Origin: Nitrincola alkalilacustris
GTDB taxonomy: Bacteria > Pseudomonadota > Gammaproteobacteria > Pseudomonadales > Balneatricaceae
Direction of reading: 5' to 3'
Assembly (NCBI RefSeq): GCF_008973755.1
Contig: NZ_WBOM01000001.1
Coordinates: forward strand, 248,001-312,000
DNA length: 64,000 bases
Positions 7,078 through 16,451 of this stretch are shown here, in pieces. The translations under genes were made by a program, and so were the position numbers. Within the stretch, counting starts at the first letter, position 1. Each line of letters opens with the position of its first letter. The notes beneath the pieces were generated by a model. It saw nothing but the letters and a program-made list of their open reading frames with translations. It was not told the origin of the DNA and made no database searches.

Positions 7078-9039
7078 ATGCTCAATATAATCTTACCTGT
7101 ACTGATATTTGCAGCGCTGGCGCTGGCGGTGGTCGGCGCAGTGCGCCGCATCAGCCTGTGGCGTCAGGGCCGGCCTTCGCCGGTATCGCTGCTGGCGGGT
7201 CTGGCTGCAATGCCACGCCGCTACCTGGTGGATCTGCACCATGTGGTTGGGCGTGATAGCTATATCTCCAATACACACGTTGCCACGGCGGGTGGCTTTG
7301 TCGCCGCGGCCGTGTTGGCGATACTGGTGCACGGGCTGCAGCTGGAAAGCCGTATCCTGGCCTGGGCGCTGCTGGCCGCGACCACCTCCATGTTTGTGGG
7401 TGCATTGTTTGTCGCCAAACGGCGAGTCAATCCGCCATCACGCCTGTCCAAAGGGCCCTGGATGCGTTTGCCGAAAAGCCTGATGGCATTTTCGCTGGCG
7501 TTCTTCCTGATCACCCTGCCGGCGGCTGGTATTCTGCCGCACGGATTCGGTGGCTGGGTGCTGGCGCTGCTACTCGTAGCGCTGGTGGTCTGGGGGTTGG
7601 GTGAAATGTTCTTCGGCATGACCTGGGGCGGGCCGATGAAGCACGCCTTTGCCGGTGCACTGCATCTGGCCTGGCATCGTCGCGCCGAACGTTTTGGTGG
7701 AGGCCGCTCCACTGGGCTCAAACCACTGAATCTGGACGATCCAAACGCGACACTCGGGGTTGAAAAACCGGCTGATTTCACCTGGAACCAGTTACTGGGT
7801 TTTGATGCCTGCGTGCAGTGTGGCCGCTGTGAAGCAGTCTGCCCGGCGTTTGCGGCAGGTCAGCCGCTTAACCCGAAAAAACTGATTCAGGATATGGTGG
7901 TCGGTCTGGCGGGTGGCAGCGACGCACACTATGCCGGCTCTCCCTATCCCGGCAAGCCGGTAGGTGAACATCAGGGTGATGCACACAGCCCGATCGTGGC
8001 ACGCGAGGGCAAGGCGCTGGTCGATGCCGAGACGCTCTGGTCCTGCACTACTTGTCGCGCTTGTGTCGAAGAGTGTCCGATGATGATCGAACATGTCGAT
8101 GCCATCGTCGATATGCGCCGCTTCCTGACGTTGGAACGTGGTGAAACGCCGAACAAGGGTGCCGAGGTGATCGATAATCTGATCGCTACCGACAACCCCG
8201 GTGGGTTTGCTCCGACGGCGCGCATGAACTGGGCCGCCGATCTCAACCTGCCAGTGCTGGCTGAAGTGAAGCGCACTGACGTGCTGCTGTGGCTCGGTGA
8301 CGGCGCCTTCGATATGCGCAACCAGCGCACGTTGCGCGCTTTCGTCAAGGTGCTGCGCGCGGCAGGTATCAACTTTGCTGTGCTCGGTAATGAAGAGCGT
8401 GACAGTGGTGATGTGGCGCGTCGGTTGGGCGATGAAGCGACCTTCCAGAGCCTGGCGCGGCGCAATATCGCCACGCTGGCGAAGTATAGCTTCCGCAGTA
8501 TCGTTACCTGTGATCCGCACAGTTTCCATGTGTTGAAGAATGAGTATGGTGAGCTGGGTGGCGAGTATGTCGTTCATCATCACACCACCTTCATCGGCAA
8601 GCTTCATGAGGATAAAAAGCTCAATCTGCGCGGTTGGAAAGGCGGCAAGGTCACCTATCATGATCCCTGCTATCTGGGGCGCTACAACGGTGAATATGAA
8701 GCACCACGTGCCGTACTCAGAGCCCTGGGTATCGAGGTGGCGGAGATGGAACGCTCCGGTTTCCGTTCACGCTGCTGTGGTGGCGGTGGCGGTGCGCCGA
8801 TCACGGATATTCCCGGCAAACAACGTATCCCCGATATGCGCATGGAAGATATCCGTGAGACGGGTGCCGAGCTGGTCGCTGTGGGTTGCCCACAGTGTAC
8901 CGCGATGCTGGAAGGTGTCGTGGAGCCACGGCCCGAGATCCGCGATATCGCCGAGTTGGTTGCTGATGCACTGATTGAACAGGCTGACGCCGTGGATGCC
9001 ACGGCAAAAAAGCCGCAGGTTGAGGAGGCGCTGGCATGA
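7078..9039 (+). CDS. dgcB: Dimethylglycine demethylation protein DgcB (membrane iron-sulphur reductase)
   Basis: About 653 residues. The N-terminal 190 residues hold four or five membrane segments; then two [4Fe-4S] ferredoxin motifs, C245-C248-C251-C255 and C323-C326-C329-C333, and C-terminal cysteine-rich CCG domains (DPCYLGRYNGEYEAPRAVL and RCCGGGGGA) of the heterodisulphide reductase / glycolate oxidase type. The start at ATG 7078 (MLNIILPVLIFAALALAV) is preferred to GTG 7072 because TAGAG at 7066-7070 is then correctly spaced. Role by family: carries electrons from DgcA, via the ETF-like proteins, to the quinone pool. Its stop overlaps the next start by ATGA. Confidence 0.93.
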   Translation: MLNIILPVLIFAALALAVVGAVRRISLWRQGRPSPVSLLAGLAAMPRRYLVDLHHVVGRDSYISNTHVATAGGFVAAAVLAILVHGLQLESRILAWALLAATTSMFVGALFVAKRRVNPPSRLSKGPWMRLPKSLMAFSLAFFLITLPAAGILPHGFGGWVLALLLVALVVWGLGEMFFGMTWGGPMKHAFAGALHLAWHRRAERFGGGRSTGLKPLNLDDPNATLGVEKPADFTWNQLLGFDACVQCGRCEAVCPAFAAGQPLNPKKLIQDMVVGLAGGSDAHYAGSPYPGKPVGEHQGDAHSPIVAREGKALVDAETLWSCTTCRACVEECPMMIEHVDAIVDMRRFLTLERGETPNKGAEVIDNLIATDNPGGFAPTARMNWAADLNLPVLAEVKRTDVLLWLGDGAFDMRNQRTLRAFVKVLRAAGINFAVLGNEERDSGDVARRLGDEATFQSLARRNIATLAKYSFRSIVTCDPHSFHVLKNEYGELGGEYVVHHHTTFIGKLHEDKKLNLRGWKGGKVTYHDPCYLGRYNGEYEAPRAVLRALGIEVAEMERSGFRSRCCGGGGGAPITDIPGKQRIPDMRMEDIRETGAELVAVGCPQCTAMLEGVVEPRPEIRDIAELVADALIEQADAVDATAKKPQVEEALA

Positions 9040-10304
9040 GTGACATTATTCGGCGAGACCCGCGTAAAGCGTGGATTGCGCGTAACCGTCTGCATCCGGA
9101 GCATGCCAGCGTGCTGGCTGAACTGGGGATGGGTGATGCACAGCCCGCTCAGTGGATGGGACCGAATGGCGTGATGCGCAAGGACCCGCACCGGGTTGGC
9201 TTTATCGGCCCTGCTGGCATCAAGCGTATCGACCGCAGTGGTGTTCAGGGTGCGCCGGGTCAGGTGCAGGCGCGCAGTACTGCTGCGCAGGACACACGCA
9301 CAGCAGTGCTGATTGCCGAGCCTGCCTTTCATATTGTGGTGGTACCGGATATGGCTGGTGGCCGTCTGTCGGCGCATGATCGTGATCTGCTGGGTCTGGC
9401 TCGGCAGATGGCTGATAAAAATGCCAGTGCCCAGGGCGCCGTCGTGGCGATTGTGTTCGGTGAACTGAAAGAGGACAGCTGGGGCGAGGCGGGTATCGAC
9501 CGATTGCTGCACCTCAGTGATGCCGCACTGGAGGGTTACTCCCCTGAGTATCGCATTGCGATTCTCAGCGCTGCCGAACGCGAGCTGAAACCGCGTTACT
9601 GGCTGTTCCCGGACTCCAGTCTGGGTGGCGGCGATCTCGGTCGGCGTCTGTCGGTACGTATCGGTGAGCGGGCAGCCACGCAGGTGTGGCAGGTGGATCT
9701 GGAGAGTGAAACACCGCGTTGTACTGGCCGAGGGGCTGCAGGCCGTAAGGATATCACCCGTGATCTGCCGCGTGTGCTGTTGGCACTGGCTGAGTGCGGC
9801 GAGCCGGTCAGCGATACACGTCATGAGGCGCAAGCTATCCAGTTGCAGCAGCCTCTGCCAGAGCAACTGGTACGTATTGAGGATCTGGGCGCTGTAGCGG
9901 TCGATCCAGCCAGTGTCGCCCTCAGCGAGGCCGAGTTCATCCTGTCGGGTGGTAACGGGGTGCGTGACTGGGATGGCTTCCATCAGGCGGCACGTGTGCT
10001 GGGCGCCACCGAGGGAGCCTCGCGTGTTGCCGTGGACGATGGCTTTATGGCGCGTGATCGTCAGGTTGGTGCGACTGGCACCTGGGTGACGGCACGCGTT
10101 TATATGGCGGTGGGTATTTCGGGTGCGATCCAGCATCTGCAGGGTATTCAGAGCTGCGATAAGGTGATCGCGATCAACATGGACCCAGGCTGCGACATGA
10201 TCAAGCGTGCTGACCTGGCCGTGATCGGTGATTCAGGCGAGATACTGTCCGAGCTGGTCAAACGTGTGGATGGACTGAAGCAGGAGAATCGAGATGTTGC
10301 TTAG
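9036..10304 (+). CDS. Electron transfer flavoprotein, alpha-type subunit (dgc operon)
   Basis: 422 residues, translationally coupled to dgcB by a 4-base ATGA overlap. The C-terminal third is a typical ETF-alpha FAD-binding domain (RQVGATGTWVTARVYMAVGI, SGAIQHLQGIQSCDKVIAIN). It is about 100 residues longer than housekeeping ETF-alpha because of an N-terminal extension beginning MSDIIRRDPRKAWIARNR, as in the P. aeruginosa homologue PA5400. The location makes it the dedicated electron carrier for DgcA/DgcB, not the general fatty-acid ETF. Confidence 0.9.
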   Translation: MSDIIRRDPRKAWIARNRLHPEHASVLAELGMGDAQPAQWMGPNGVMRKDPHRVGFIGPAGIKRIDRSGVQGAPGQVQARSTAAQDTRTAVLIAEPAFHIVVVPDMAGGRLSAHDRDLLGLARQMADKNASAQGAVVAIVFGELKEDSWGEAGIDRLLHLSDAALEGYSPEYRIAILSAAERELKPRYWLFPDSSLGGGDLGRRLSVRIGERAATQVWQVDLESETPRCTGRGAAGRKDITRDLPRVLLALAECGEPVSDTRHEAQAIQLQQPLPEQLVRIEDLGAVAVDPASVALSEAEFILSGGNGVRDWDGFHQAARVLGATEGASRVAVDDGFMARDRQVGATGTWVTARVYMAVGISGAIQHLQGIQSCDKVIAINMDPGCDMIKRADLAVIGDSGEILSELVKRVDGLKQENRDVA

Positions 10305-11118
10305 TACCCCTAGGTCATCCGCCGACAAGACCGCTATCAAGGTGGCCGTGTTGCTGTCGGTTGGCAGTCATCCTCTGACCGGGCGTGGCCGTCGTGCCGA
10401 ACAGGATGCCCGTGCACTGGAGATGGCGCTCGCCCTGCCGCAGGCTGATGCACAACTGATTCATGCCGGACGCCTGAATGATGAGAGTGAACCGGCGTTG
10501 CGCAGCTATCTGGGCATGGGGCCACAGCAGATGACGCTGATTCAACAGCCGAAACAGGCGGATGTGCTACCGGCGCTGGAGAAACATCTGCGTCAGTTGG
10601 GACCCAAACTGATTCTGTGCGGTTCACGCGCCGAAGCCGGCGAAGGCTCAGGCCTGCTGCCCTATCTGCTGGCCGAAAAACTTGGCTGGCCGTTGATCAG
10701 TGGCCTGGCTGCAATCGAGTCAGTGGATGGCAGCAGTGCTACGGTGTTGCAGGCATTGCCCCGTGGTCAGCGTCGTCGCCTGCGGGTGAAGTTGCCAGCG
10801 CTGTTGACGATTGATAGTGCGGCGCCCGTGGCTCGCCAGTCGGCCTTCGGCCCGGCCCGCCGTGGTCAGTTGGCAGAGGTCGATGCGCCGGTGCAGATGG
10901 ATACCGAGCAGGAGGGCTGGGAGGTTCAACCCGCCCGTAAACGCCCGAAACGTCTCAAGATCATCAAGGCCACTTCGGCCCGGGATCGTTTCAAGGCGGC
11001 AGCGGCTAAGTCTGAAGGCAGCGGCGGCCAGGTGCTCAAAGATATTACGGCAGCCGAGGGTGCCGATGCTGTTTTGAAACTGCTGATGGAAGAGGGGGTG
11101 CTGCGCGTCAGTAGTTGA
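10294..11118 (+). CDS. Electron transfer flavoprotein, beta-type subunit (dgc operon)
   Basis: 274 residues, starting at ATG 10294 inside the end of the alpha-type gene (11-base overlap) behind CAGGAG. Residues 1-190 follow the ETF-beta nucleotide-binding fold (ILCGSRAEAGEGSGLLPYLL, WPLISGLAAIE). The C-terminal 60 residues form a basic extension (RPKRLKIIKATSARDRFKAA) not found in housekeeping ETF-beta but seen in this dgc-linked branch. Last gene of the operon, followed 46 bases later by an intrinsic terminator. Confidence 0.9.
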   Translation: MLLSTPRSSADKTAIKVAVLLSVGSHPLTGRGRRAEQDARALEMALALPQADAQLIHAGRLNDESEPALRSYLGMGPQQMTLIQQPKQADVLPALEKHLRQLGPKLILCGSRAEAGEGSGLLPYLLAEKLGWPLISGLAAIESVDGSSATVLQALPRGQRRRLRVKLPALLTIDSAAPVARQSAFGPARRGQLAEVDAPVQMDTEQEGWEVQPARKRPKRLKIIKATSARDRFKAAAAKSEGSGGQVLKDITAAEGADAVLKLLMEEGVLRVSS

Positions 11119-11163
11119 TCACGAATAGCAGAGCACGAATAGCAGAACAATCTTCTTCATCTG

Positions 11164-11200
11164 GGCCAGAGGTGGTTATCGCCATCTCTGGCCATTTTTT
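11164..11200 (+). terminator. Intrinsic terminator of the dgc operon
   Basis: GGCCAGAGGTGG (11164-11175) pairs with CCATCTCTGGCC (11182-11193) with one G-U pair and a 6-base loop, followed by ATTTTTT (11194-11200). This is a classic Rho-independent terminator and marks the end of the six-gene operon. Confidence 0.93.
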
Positions 11201-11381
11201 CTGCCTCATCAGCCACAAGCCTGATTGGCATCTCCCACATACTTACTCTGTCTTTTCTCAACAGCAGTCACAAATCCAGATTTCACCTTTCGGTTTCGTG
11301 CTCAGGCCTTTACCATAACAGCCCTGGCGTGCATCGATTGATGCAGGCGATTTTTGATACCTATTTTGCAAGGAGATACCC

Positions 11382-11738
11382 ATGACCATTCAGCGCCATG
11401 AAATCGGCACACGAATGAGCCGCGCCGTCGTTCACAACAACACTGTTTACCTGTGCGGTCAGGTGGCAGAGGATCGTCATGCTGATATCACAGGTCAGAC
11501 CCAGACCATGCTCGCCAAGGTCGATGCCCTTCTGGAGTCAGTCGGCAGCAGCCGTGAGCATATGCTTTCTGCCACTATCTACCTTAAAGATATGGCACAC
11601 TTCAGTGAGATGAACGACGTCTGGGACAACTGGGTGCCCGCAGGCCATGCACCGGCACGCGCCTGTGTTCAGGCCAGTATGGCCAGCCCGGAGTTGTTGG
11701 TTGAAATCTCCGTGGTTGCGGCGGTGCCAGCTGCCTGA
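11382..11738 (+). CDS. RidA-family enamine/imine deaminase
   Basis: 118 residues of the RidA (YjgF/YER057c) family, small trimeric proteins that hydrolyse reactive enamine/imine intermediates to keto acids and ammonia. The family signature is visible: [11 protein letters not shown] near the N-terminus, and the active-site Arg in [11 protein letters not shown] followed by the ELLVEI strand. Start ATG 11382 has AAGGAGAT behind it. It follows the terminated dgc operon as a separate unit; a role in clearing imines from amine oxidation is a reasonable inference, but it may be general housekeeping. Confidence 0.92.
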   Translation: MTIQRHEIGTRMSRAVVHNNTVYLCGQVAEDRHADITGQTQTMLAKVDALLESVGSSREHMLSATIYLKDMAHFSEMNDVWDNWVPAGHAPARACVQASMASPELLVEISVVAAVPAA

Positions 11739-11764
11739 TATCAACTGACTCATCGTATAATCAA

Positions 11765-11802
11765 CGGCTGTGGGTAAGACTGCATTTTCTTAACCACAGC
11801 CG
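11765..11802. terminator. Hairpin between convergent ridA-like and yebE-like genes
   Basis: CGGCTGTGGGTAAG (11765-11778) and CTTAACCACAGCCG (11789-11802) pair over 14 bases with one G-U-type mismatch and a 10-base loop. The flanking T content is modest (ATTGTTTAT on the + side). Its position between two convergent stops supports a shared terminator. Confidence 0.6.
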
Positions 11803-11818
11803 ATTGTTTATAAAGTCA

Positions 11819-12532
11819 TTACTCTCCCGTAATCTGATGGTCCAGGTGTGCCACGAGGTCTGCTGGCAGATTAAGCCGATGGGCCAATGCCTGAAGGTAA
11901 ACCCGTTCGGCAGGATGATCACCATCTGCAACCAGACGAGATACCAGATAAACCTCAGATGCCTGCTCCACACCCTGTATACCTGAAGCGATAGATTCAA
12001 GGCTCGGTGGCTGTCTCAGAGCATCAAACACAAACGCCTTGCTTTCTGCATCCAGCGATAGTTTTTCAACGTGATCAAAAATGATACTTTGCTCTTTGGC
12101 ATCGATATGACCATCGGCATGTGCGGCAGCAATCATGGAGGTGATCAGAGTCAGAGAAAAGTTACCTGAATCTGCTTTATCGGCTGATGGCAAAAAGCGT
12201 GGGTCAACCTGTGCCAGATCGTCCTGAGTTGCTATAGGAGCTGTTGTTACCTGCTTGCCCTGTTGCCAGTTCTGGTAAGCTTTAAAGGCGAGCGCGCCAG
12301 CTGCAGCCGCACCACCATAGCCGACCAGTCCACCAGCCATCTTACGCGCTTTCTTACTGCCGACCAGTAGCCCCAGTAGCCCACCGGCAACAGCTCCTCC
12401 GGTAAAATTCCCGCCGGGAATATTGAGCCCCTGACCCGACGCAGAGCCAGACAGTGGGGATTGCCCCTGCCCGAAATTCTGATTGCCAGTATTGCCGAGG
12501 AACTGTTCAAGAATTTTGCCTGCGTTAATCAT
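11819..12532 (-). CDS. YebE-like DUF533 protein with TerB-like domain
   Basis: 237 residues. The N-terminal 50 are low-complexity and Gly/Ser/Gln rich, residues 44-85 contain a Gly/Ala-rich hydrophobic hairpin (GAVAGGLLGLLVGSKKARKM and GGAAAAGALAFKAYQNW) likely to insert in the inner membrane, and residues 120-237 form a TerB-like all-helical domain with the acidic metal-site pattern AAAHADGHIDAKEQ. This matches E. coli YebE (DUF533), a stress-responsive inner membrane protein of unknown activity. No operon partner. Confidence 0.85.
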   Translation of the reverse strand: MINAGKILEQFLGNTGNQNFGQGQSPLSGSASGQGLNIPGGNFTGGAVAGGLLGLLVGSKKARKMAGGLVGYGGAAAAGALAFKAYQNWQQGKQVTTAPIATQDDLAQVDPRFLPSADKADSGNFSLTLITSMIAAAHADGHIDAKEQSIIFDHVEKLSLDAESKAFVFDALRQPPSLESIASGIQGVEQASEVYLVSRLVADGDHPAERVYLQALAHRLNLPADLVAHLDHQITGE

Positions 12533-12632
12533 ATGCCCTGCTCCAGAAAAGCTATGAAAGATTTCCTTTACGACAATCAGAAGCCGTCAAAAGTTTTATC
12601 AAGCTCTTGCTACATCAAACTCAACTCTATTG

Positions 12633-14264
12633 TTAACTCACTCCCGAAAACCGACCACTCAGCTCCTGGTTACGCTGCCCCATGGATTGCAGAAGGTCAG
12701 AGATACCCGATAACTGTTGTGCCGAGTGAGCCGTCTCCTTGGTCTGATCCGAAACCTGCGCAATGTTGCGGGCAATATCACCGGCGACGCTGGTCTGCTC
12801 TTCGGCAGCGGTGGCGACCTGAGCATTAAAGCGGTTGATCTCGCCGATAATCTCGCTGACATTCTGCAACTGCCCCGAGCTTTCCTCGAATATTTCGACA
12901 CTTTCAGTGGAGATGCTGTGAGAGGCCTGCATCACATTAACCGTTTCACTCGCGCCACGTTGCACTGCTTCGATAATCTGCTGTATCTGCTCGGTAGAGG
13001 TCTGAGTGCGCAGGGCCAGGGTGCGAACTTCATCGGCTACGACGGCAAACCCTCGTCCCTGATCACCGGCTCTGGCCGCTTCAATGGCCGCATTCAGAGC
13101 CAGCAGATTGGTCTGCTCCGAAATGCTGCGGATCACCCCAACCACTTCGCCGATATTGTTGGTATCTGTCTCCAGTTGGTTGACGATCGCCATGGAGGAG
13201 GTGATCTGACCGGCCAGACGCTCCAGTGACACCTGTGCTTTCTGCATCGACTTCAATCCATGTACCGCTGCTTCATCTGCCTTGTGGGCAAGACTTGCTG
13301 CATCCTGTGCATGGCTGGATACTTCGCTGGCAGCCGCGGCCATCTCCTCCATCGCAGTGGCGACCAGTGACGCGCTGTCGTTGGTCTGGGCTGCATGCTC
13401 AATAATTGAGCCTGAAATTGATGTGAGCTGCGTGGTGGACTGACTCAGGTCTGTGGAGGCCTGGCGCATTTCGCGGGCCACCTGCTGCAGAAAGGTCTGC
13501 AACTGTTTGGCGGCGTCGGCCAGTACGCCCAGTTCATCAGCCCTGTGAATGGTAATCGACGTGTCGAGTCGTCCATGGCTCAAGTCATCAATGGCACTGA
13601 TCAGACTGCGACTGGGTCTGACAATTGCCATGTTCACAACCAGCAATGCCACCACACCAAACAGGGTTATGGCAAACAACAATAAAATAGCCGATAGAAT
13701 GGATGCCTGCTCAACCTGTTCCGGAATCAAGCCCGATTGATTCATAGCCTGCTCGGCCAGTGCTTCCGCTGCCTGATTCAGTAACTGCGTGGGAGCACGG
13801 TCTATGCCTGCCACCGCCTGATCGCCTGCGGTGTGATCAAAGTTGCTCGCAACAAAGCTTTGATATCCTTGTCGATAACTGTGACCCATCGCCTCATGCG
13901 CTTGCAAAAACTGCTGAACCAGATCCTTTTCCGGGCCCTGAACTATTATATTTAGCAGATCATGGCCCATCGTCTGCACCAGTGCTTCCTGCTTCTGGAA
14001 ACTGTTCCAGAAGCGTTCAAGCTGATCAGGTCTGGAACCTCTGATCAGCACGTTTTTCCATTCCTGGACCTGAGTCTTGAACTCATTCGACATCTGGTTG
14101 ATGGCGCGCTCCGTCGCGATCTCGTGATTGATCAGTTGGTTATACTGCTGAATACCCTGATTGACCTGAAAGAAGTAGAATACACCGGCAATCAGGATCA
14201 AGGCACAGCCACCGACAATAATCGCCAGGAGCTTGTTGAAAAGACTCTTGTTGATCCAGTTCAT
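12633..14264 (-). CDS. Methyl-accepting chemotaxis protein
   Basis: 543 residues from ATG 14264 ([19 protein letters not shown]), chosen over an upstream in-frame ATG because GAGGG precedes it at proper spacing. TM1 is about residues 10-32, a 4-helix-like periplasmic sensor domain 33-188, TM2 189-213, HAMP 214-266, then a long cytoplasmic coiled coil with the hairpin tip around [20 protein letters not shown]. The ligand is unknown. No chemotaxis genes are adjacent, so it is a stand-alone receptor. The protein has no NWETF-type C-terminal tether. Confidence 0.93.
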   Translation of the reverse strand: MNWINKSLFNKLLAIIVGGCALILIAGVFYFFQVNQGIQQYNQLINHEIATERAINQMSNEFKTQVQEWKNVLIRGSRPDQLERFWNSFQKQEALVQTMGHDLLNIIVQGPEKDLVQQFLQAHEAMGHSYRQGYQSFVASNFDHTAGDQAVAGIDRAPTQLLNQAAEALAEQAMNQSGLIPEQVEQASILSAILLLFAITLFGVVALLVVNMAIVRPSRSLISAIDDLSHGRLDTSITIHRADELGVLADAAKQLQTFLQQVAREMRQASTDLSQSTTQLTSISGSIIEHAAQTNDSASLVATAMEEMAAAASEVSSHAQDAASLAHKADEAAVHGLKSMQKAQVSLERLAGQITSSMAIVNQLETDTNNIGEVVGVIRSISEQTNLLALNAAIEAARAGDQGRGFAVVADEVRTLALRTQTSTEQIQQIIEAVQRGASETVNVMQASHSISTESVEIFEESSGQLQNVSEIIGEINRFNAQVATAAEEQTSVAGDIARNIAQVSDQTKETAHSAQQLSGISDLLQSMGQRNQELSGRFSGVS

Positions 14265-14428
14265 CTGTAGACCCTCATCGAATATAAGACATGCCGAATG
14301 CACTGCTTCGGCTAATCCAGTATAGCCGCAGGTTGAAATAGCAAAAGCATATCGGCGATCAGTTTATTAGCTACGTTGATGAGCTCGTTTGTCGATCATC
14401 ATTTATGAACAGACTCCATTGATCACCT

Positions 14429-14458
14429 CTGACATCTCACATAGACTGCCTGACATCT
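14429..14458 (+). promoter_or_regulatory. Direct repeats upstream of the aldolase/dehydratase operon
   Basis: CTGACATCT occurs at 14429-14437 and again at 14450-14458, exactly 21 bases apart (two helical turns), about 45-70 bases upstream of the TTG start at 14500. The second copy runs into TATAAG, a possible -10. The arrangement is typical of an activator or repressor with two half-sites on one DNA face. No regulator gene is adjacent. The surrounding 14304-14499 gap shows nothing else. Confidence 0.4.
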
Positions 14459-14499
14459 ATAAGCATTAATGCAGGCAAGCGATTTGCCGGGGGGAGATT

Positions 14500-15267
14500 T
14501 TGAACGCACTACCCAAGCTGGATCTGCACGGTAAGGTCAGTGACGCGGAATGGCAGTTACGCGTGGATCTGGCCGCCTGTTACCGACTGGTGGAACATCA
14601 CCGTTGGGGAGATCTGATCTATACCCATATCTCGGCACGTCTGCCGGGAACAGATCAGTATCTGGTCAATGCCTTTGGCCTGAGCTTTGACGAGGTAACT
14701 GCCTCGAATCTGGTCAAGGTCGATCTGCAGGGCAATATACTTGACGACACACCCTTCAGTATCAATCCGGCCGGCTTCACCATTCATAGCGCGATCCATG
14801 AGGTGCGGCCGGATGCACACTGCGTGATCCATCTGCACACTAAAGAAACGATCGCCGTCGCGACCCAGAAAAACGGGCTACAGCCGCTGAGTCAGTACTC
14901 ACTATTCTCACTGCCTTCACTGGCCTATCACCAGTATGAAGGGCTGGCGGTGAATCCCGAGGAGAAGGCGCGTCTGCAAGCGGATCTCGGGCATCACAAC
15001 CATATGTTGTTGGTCAATCACGGTGGCTTGGCGCTGGGGCCGACAGTGGGGGATGCCTTTATGCGTTTTTACGATCTGCAGCGTGCCTGCGAGGTGCAAC
15101 TGGCGATCCAGGCCAGTGGGCAGGAAGCGCTCCCCATCGCGCAGCCGATCATCGACAATATTTTCCGCCAGGCCAATGTGGTGCACAGCGGTAGTACCGG
15201 CGGCCAGCTTGCCTGGCCTGCGATGCTGCGCAAGGCCCATCGGTTGGACCCAGGATTTGCAGAGTAG
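14500..15267 (+). CDS. Class II aldolase/adducin family protein
   Basis: 255 residues starting at TTG 14500 behind GGGGGGAGA. The fold signature and zinc ligands are visible: YTHISARLPG, H111-L-H113 in HLHTKE, and H174 in NHGGL. Family enzymes cleave or epimerise hydroxylated carbon chains using zinc. It is directly followed (8 bases) by an acid-sugar dehydratase gene, with a lactonase-like amidohydrolase next door, so a retro-aldol step on a keto-deoxy acid is the reasonable guess. This branch (DAEWQLRVDLAACYRL) is poorly characterised. Confidence 0.85.
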   Translation: MNALPKLDLHGKVSDAEWQLRVDLAACYRLVEHHRWGDLIYTHISARLPGTDQYLVNAFGLSFDEVTASNLVKVDLQGNILDDTPFSINPAGFTIHSAIHEVRPDAHCVIHLHTKETIAVATQKNGLQPLSQYSLFSLPSLAYHQYEGLAVNPEEKARLQADLGHHNHMLLVNHGGLALGPTVGDAFMRFYDLQRACEVQLAIQASGQEALPIAQPIIDNIFRQANVVHSGSTGGQLAWPAMLRKAHRLDPGFAE

Positions 15268-15275
15268 GAGTGAGC

Positions 15276-16451
15276 ATGAAAGTTAATCGCGTTGAAGTAT
15301 TTGATATCTATTGCCCCGAGCGTCCAGCCTGGACGCCGGTGTTTGTCCGTATTCATACCGATGAAGGGATCAGTGGCGTCGGTGAGGCGGGTCTGGCTTA
15401 TGACCTGGGCCATAGTGCTGCAGCCGCCATGATCAAGGAGATGGCCGAGGCCTTTCTGATCGGGCATGACCCCTTCCAGACTGAACGGCTCTGGTCGCGT
15501 ATGTTGCGCGAGAGTTTCTGGGGGCTGGGTGGTGGTCCGGTGATCTACTCTGCCATGAGCGCGATAGATACTGCCCTGTGGGATATCAAAGGCAAGGCGC
15601 TGGGTGTGCCGGTTTATCAGTTGCTTGGCGGCAAGGTAACACCGAAGCTGCGCACCTATGCCTCGCAGCTGCAGTTTGACTGGGACAGCGAGTTCAAGGC
15701 GCTGATACACCCGGAGCAGTATGCCGAAGCTGCGCTGAAGGCGGTTGCCGAGGGCTATGATGCGGTCAAGGTTGATCCGATCATGTACGACAAGGATGGC
15801 AACACCTATTACGATCGCACCAACATCATTTCGCGTGGTGAGATGAAGCTCTATCGTGCCCGCATGCAGGCGATCCGCGATGCGGTGGGCGATGAAGTGG
15901 ATATCATCTTCGAATGCCACAGCCTGCCAGGCGCAACTTCTGCGATCCAGATTGGCGAAATCGCCCGTGAGTTCGACTGCATGTATTACGAAGAACCGGT
16001 CAACTATCTGAACCACTCCCTGCATGCCAAGGTGGCCGACAAGGTGGCGGTACCGATTGCCGGTGGCGAGCGCCTGTATAACCGTTGGGGTGTACGCCCC
16101 TATCTGGAAGACCAGAGCATCGACGTGTTGCAGCCGGATATCGGCCTGTGCGGTGGTTTCACCGAAACCAAAAAGGTGTGTGACTACGCGGATATCTTTG
16201 ATGTACGCATCCAGGCACATGTCTGTGGTGGCCCGGTGGCAACCGCTGCATCACTGCATCTGGAAACGGCGATTCCCAACTTCCTGATCCATGAGCATCA
16301 CACCTATGCGATCAAAAGCTGGAACCGTGAACTGTGCATTCAGGACCCTCAGCCGAAGGACGGCTTCTTCGAAGTCTCTGAAGCGCCGGGGATCGGTATT
16401 GAACTGAACGATGAAGTTGTGATGCGCTCTGCGCGAGTCGAGATCAGGTAA
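15276..16451 (+). CDS. Enolase-superfamily acid-sugar dehydratase (galactonate/gluconate dehydratase-like)
   Basis: 391 residues from ATG 15276, five bases after AGGAG. It follows the mandelate racemase / DgoD subgroup plan: N-terminal capping domain to about residue 125 and a TIM barrel. Likely magnesium ligands are E213, E239 and E265; H215 (in FECHS) and the H315-D288 pair (QAHVCGG, LQPDIGLCGG) match the acid-base residues of DgoD-type dehydratases. Such enzymes dehydrate aldonic acids to 2-keto-3-deoxy acids. Exact substrate is not readable. Its 3' end overlaps the convergent amidohydrolase gene by 8 bases. Confidence 0.88.
   Translation: MKVNRVEVFDIYCPERPAWTPVFVRIHTDEGISGVGEAGLAYDLGHSAAAAMIKEMAEAFLIGHDPFQTERLWSRMLRESFWGLGGGPVIYSAMSAIDTALWDIKGKALGVPVYQLLGGKVTPKLRTYASQLQFDWDSEFKALIHPEQYAEAALKAVAEGYDAVKVDPIMYDKDGNTYYDRTNIISRGEMKLYRARMQAIRDAVGDEVDIIFECHSLPGATSAIQIGEIAREFDCMYYEEPVNYLNHSLHAKVADKVAVPIAGGERLYNRWGVRPYLEDQSIDVLQPDIGLCGGFTETKKVCDYADIFDVRIQAHVCGGPVATAASLHLETAIPNFLIHEHHTYAIKSWNRELCIQDPQPKDGFFEVSEAPGIGIELNDEVVMRSARVEIR

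Noticed and set aside
8682-10136. 484-residue open frame antisense to dgcB/ETF genes
   Set aside because: Shadow of two conserved genes in a GC-rich region; the translated sequence is low in hydrophobic residues and rich in His/Thr/Arg as expected for a mirror frame.
15069-16220. 383-residue frame antisense to the dehydratase gene
   Set aside because: The sense strand has an intact enolase-superfamily active site; the antisense product shows no domain.
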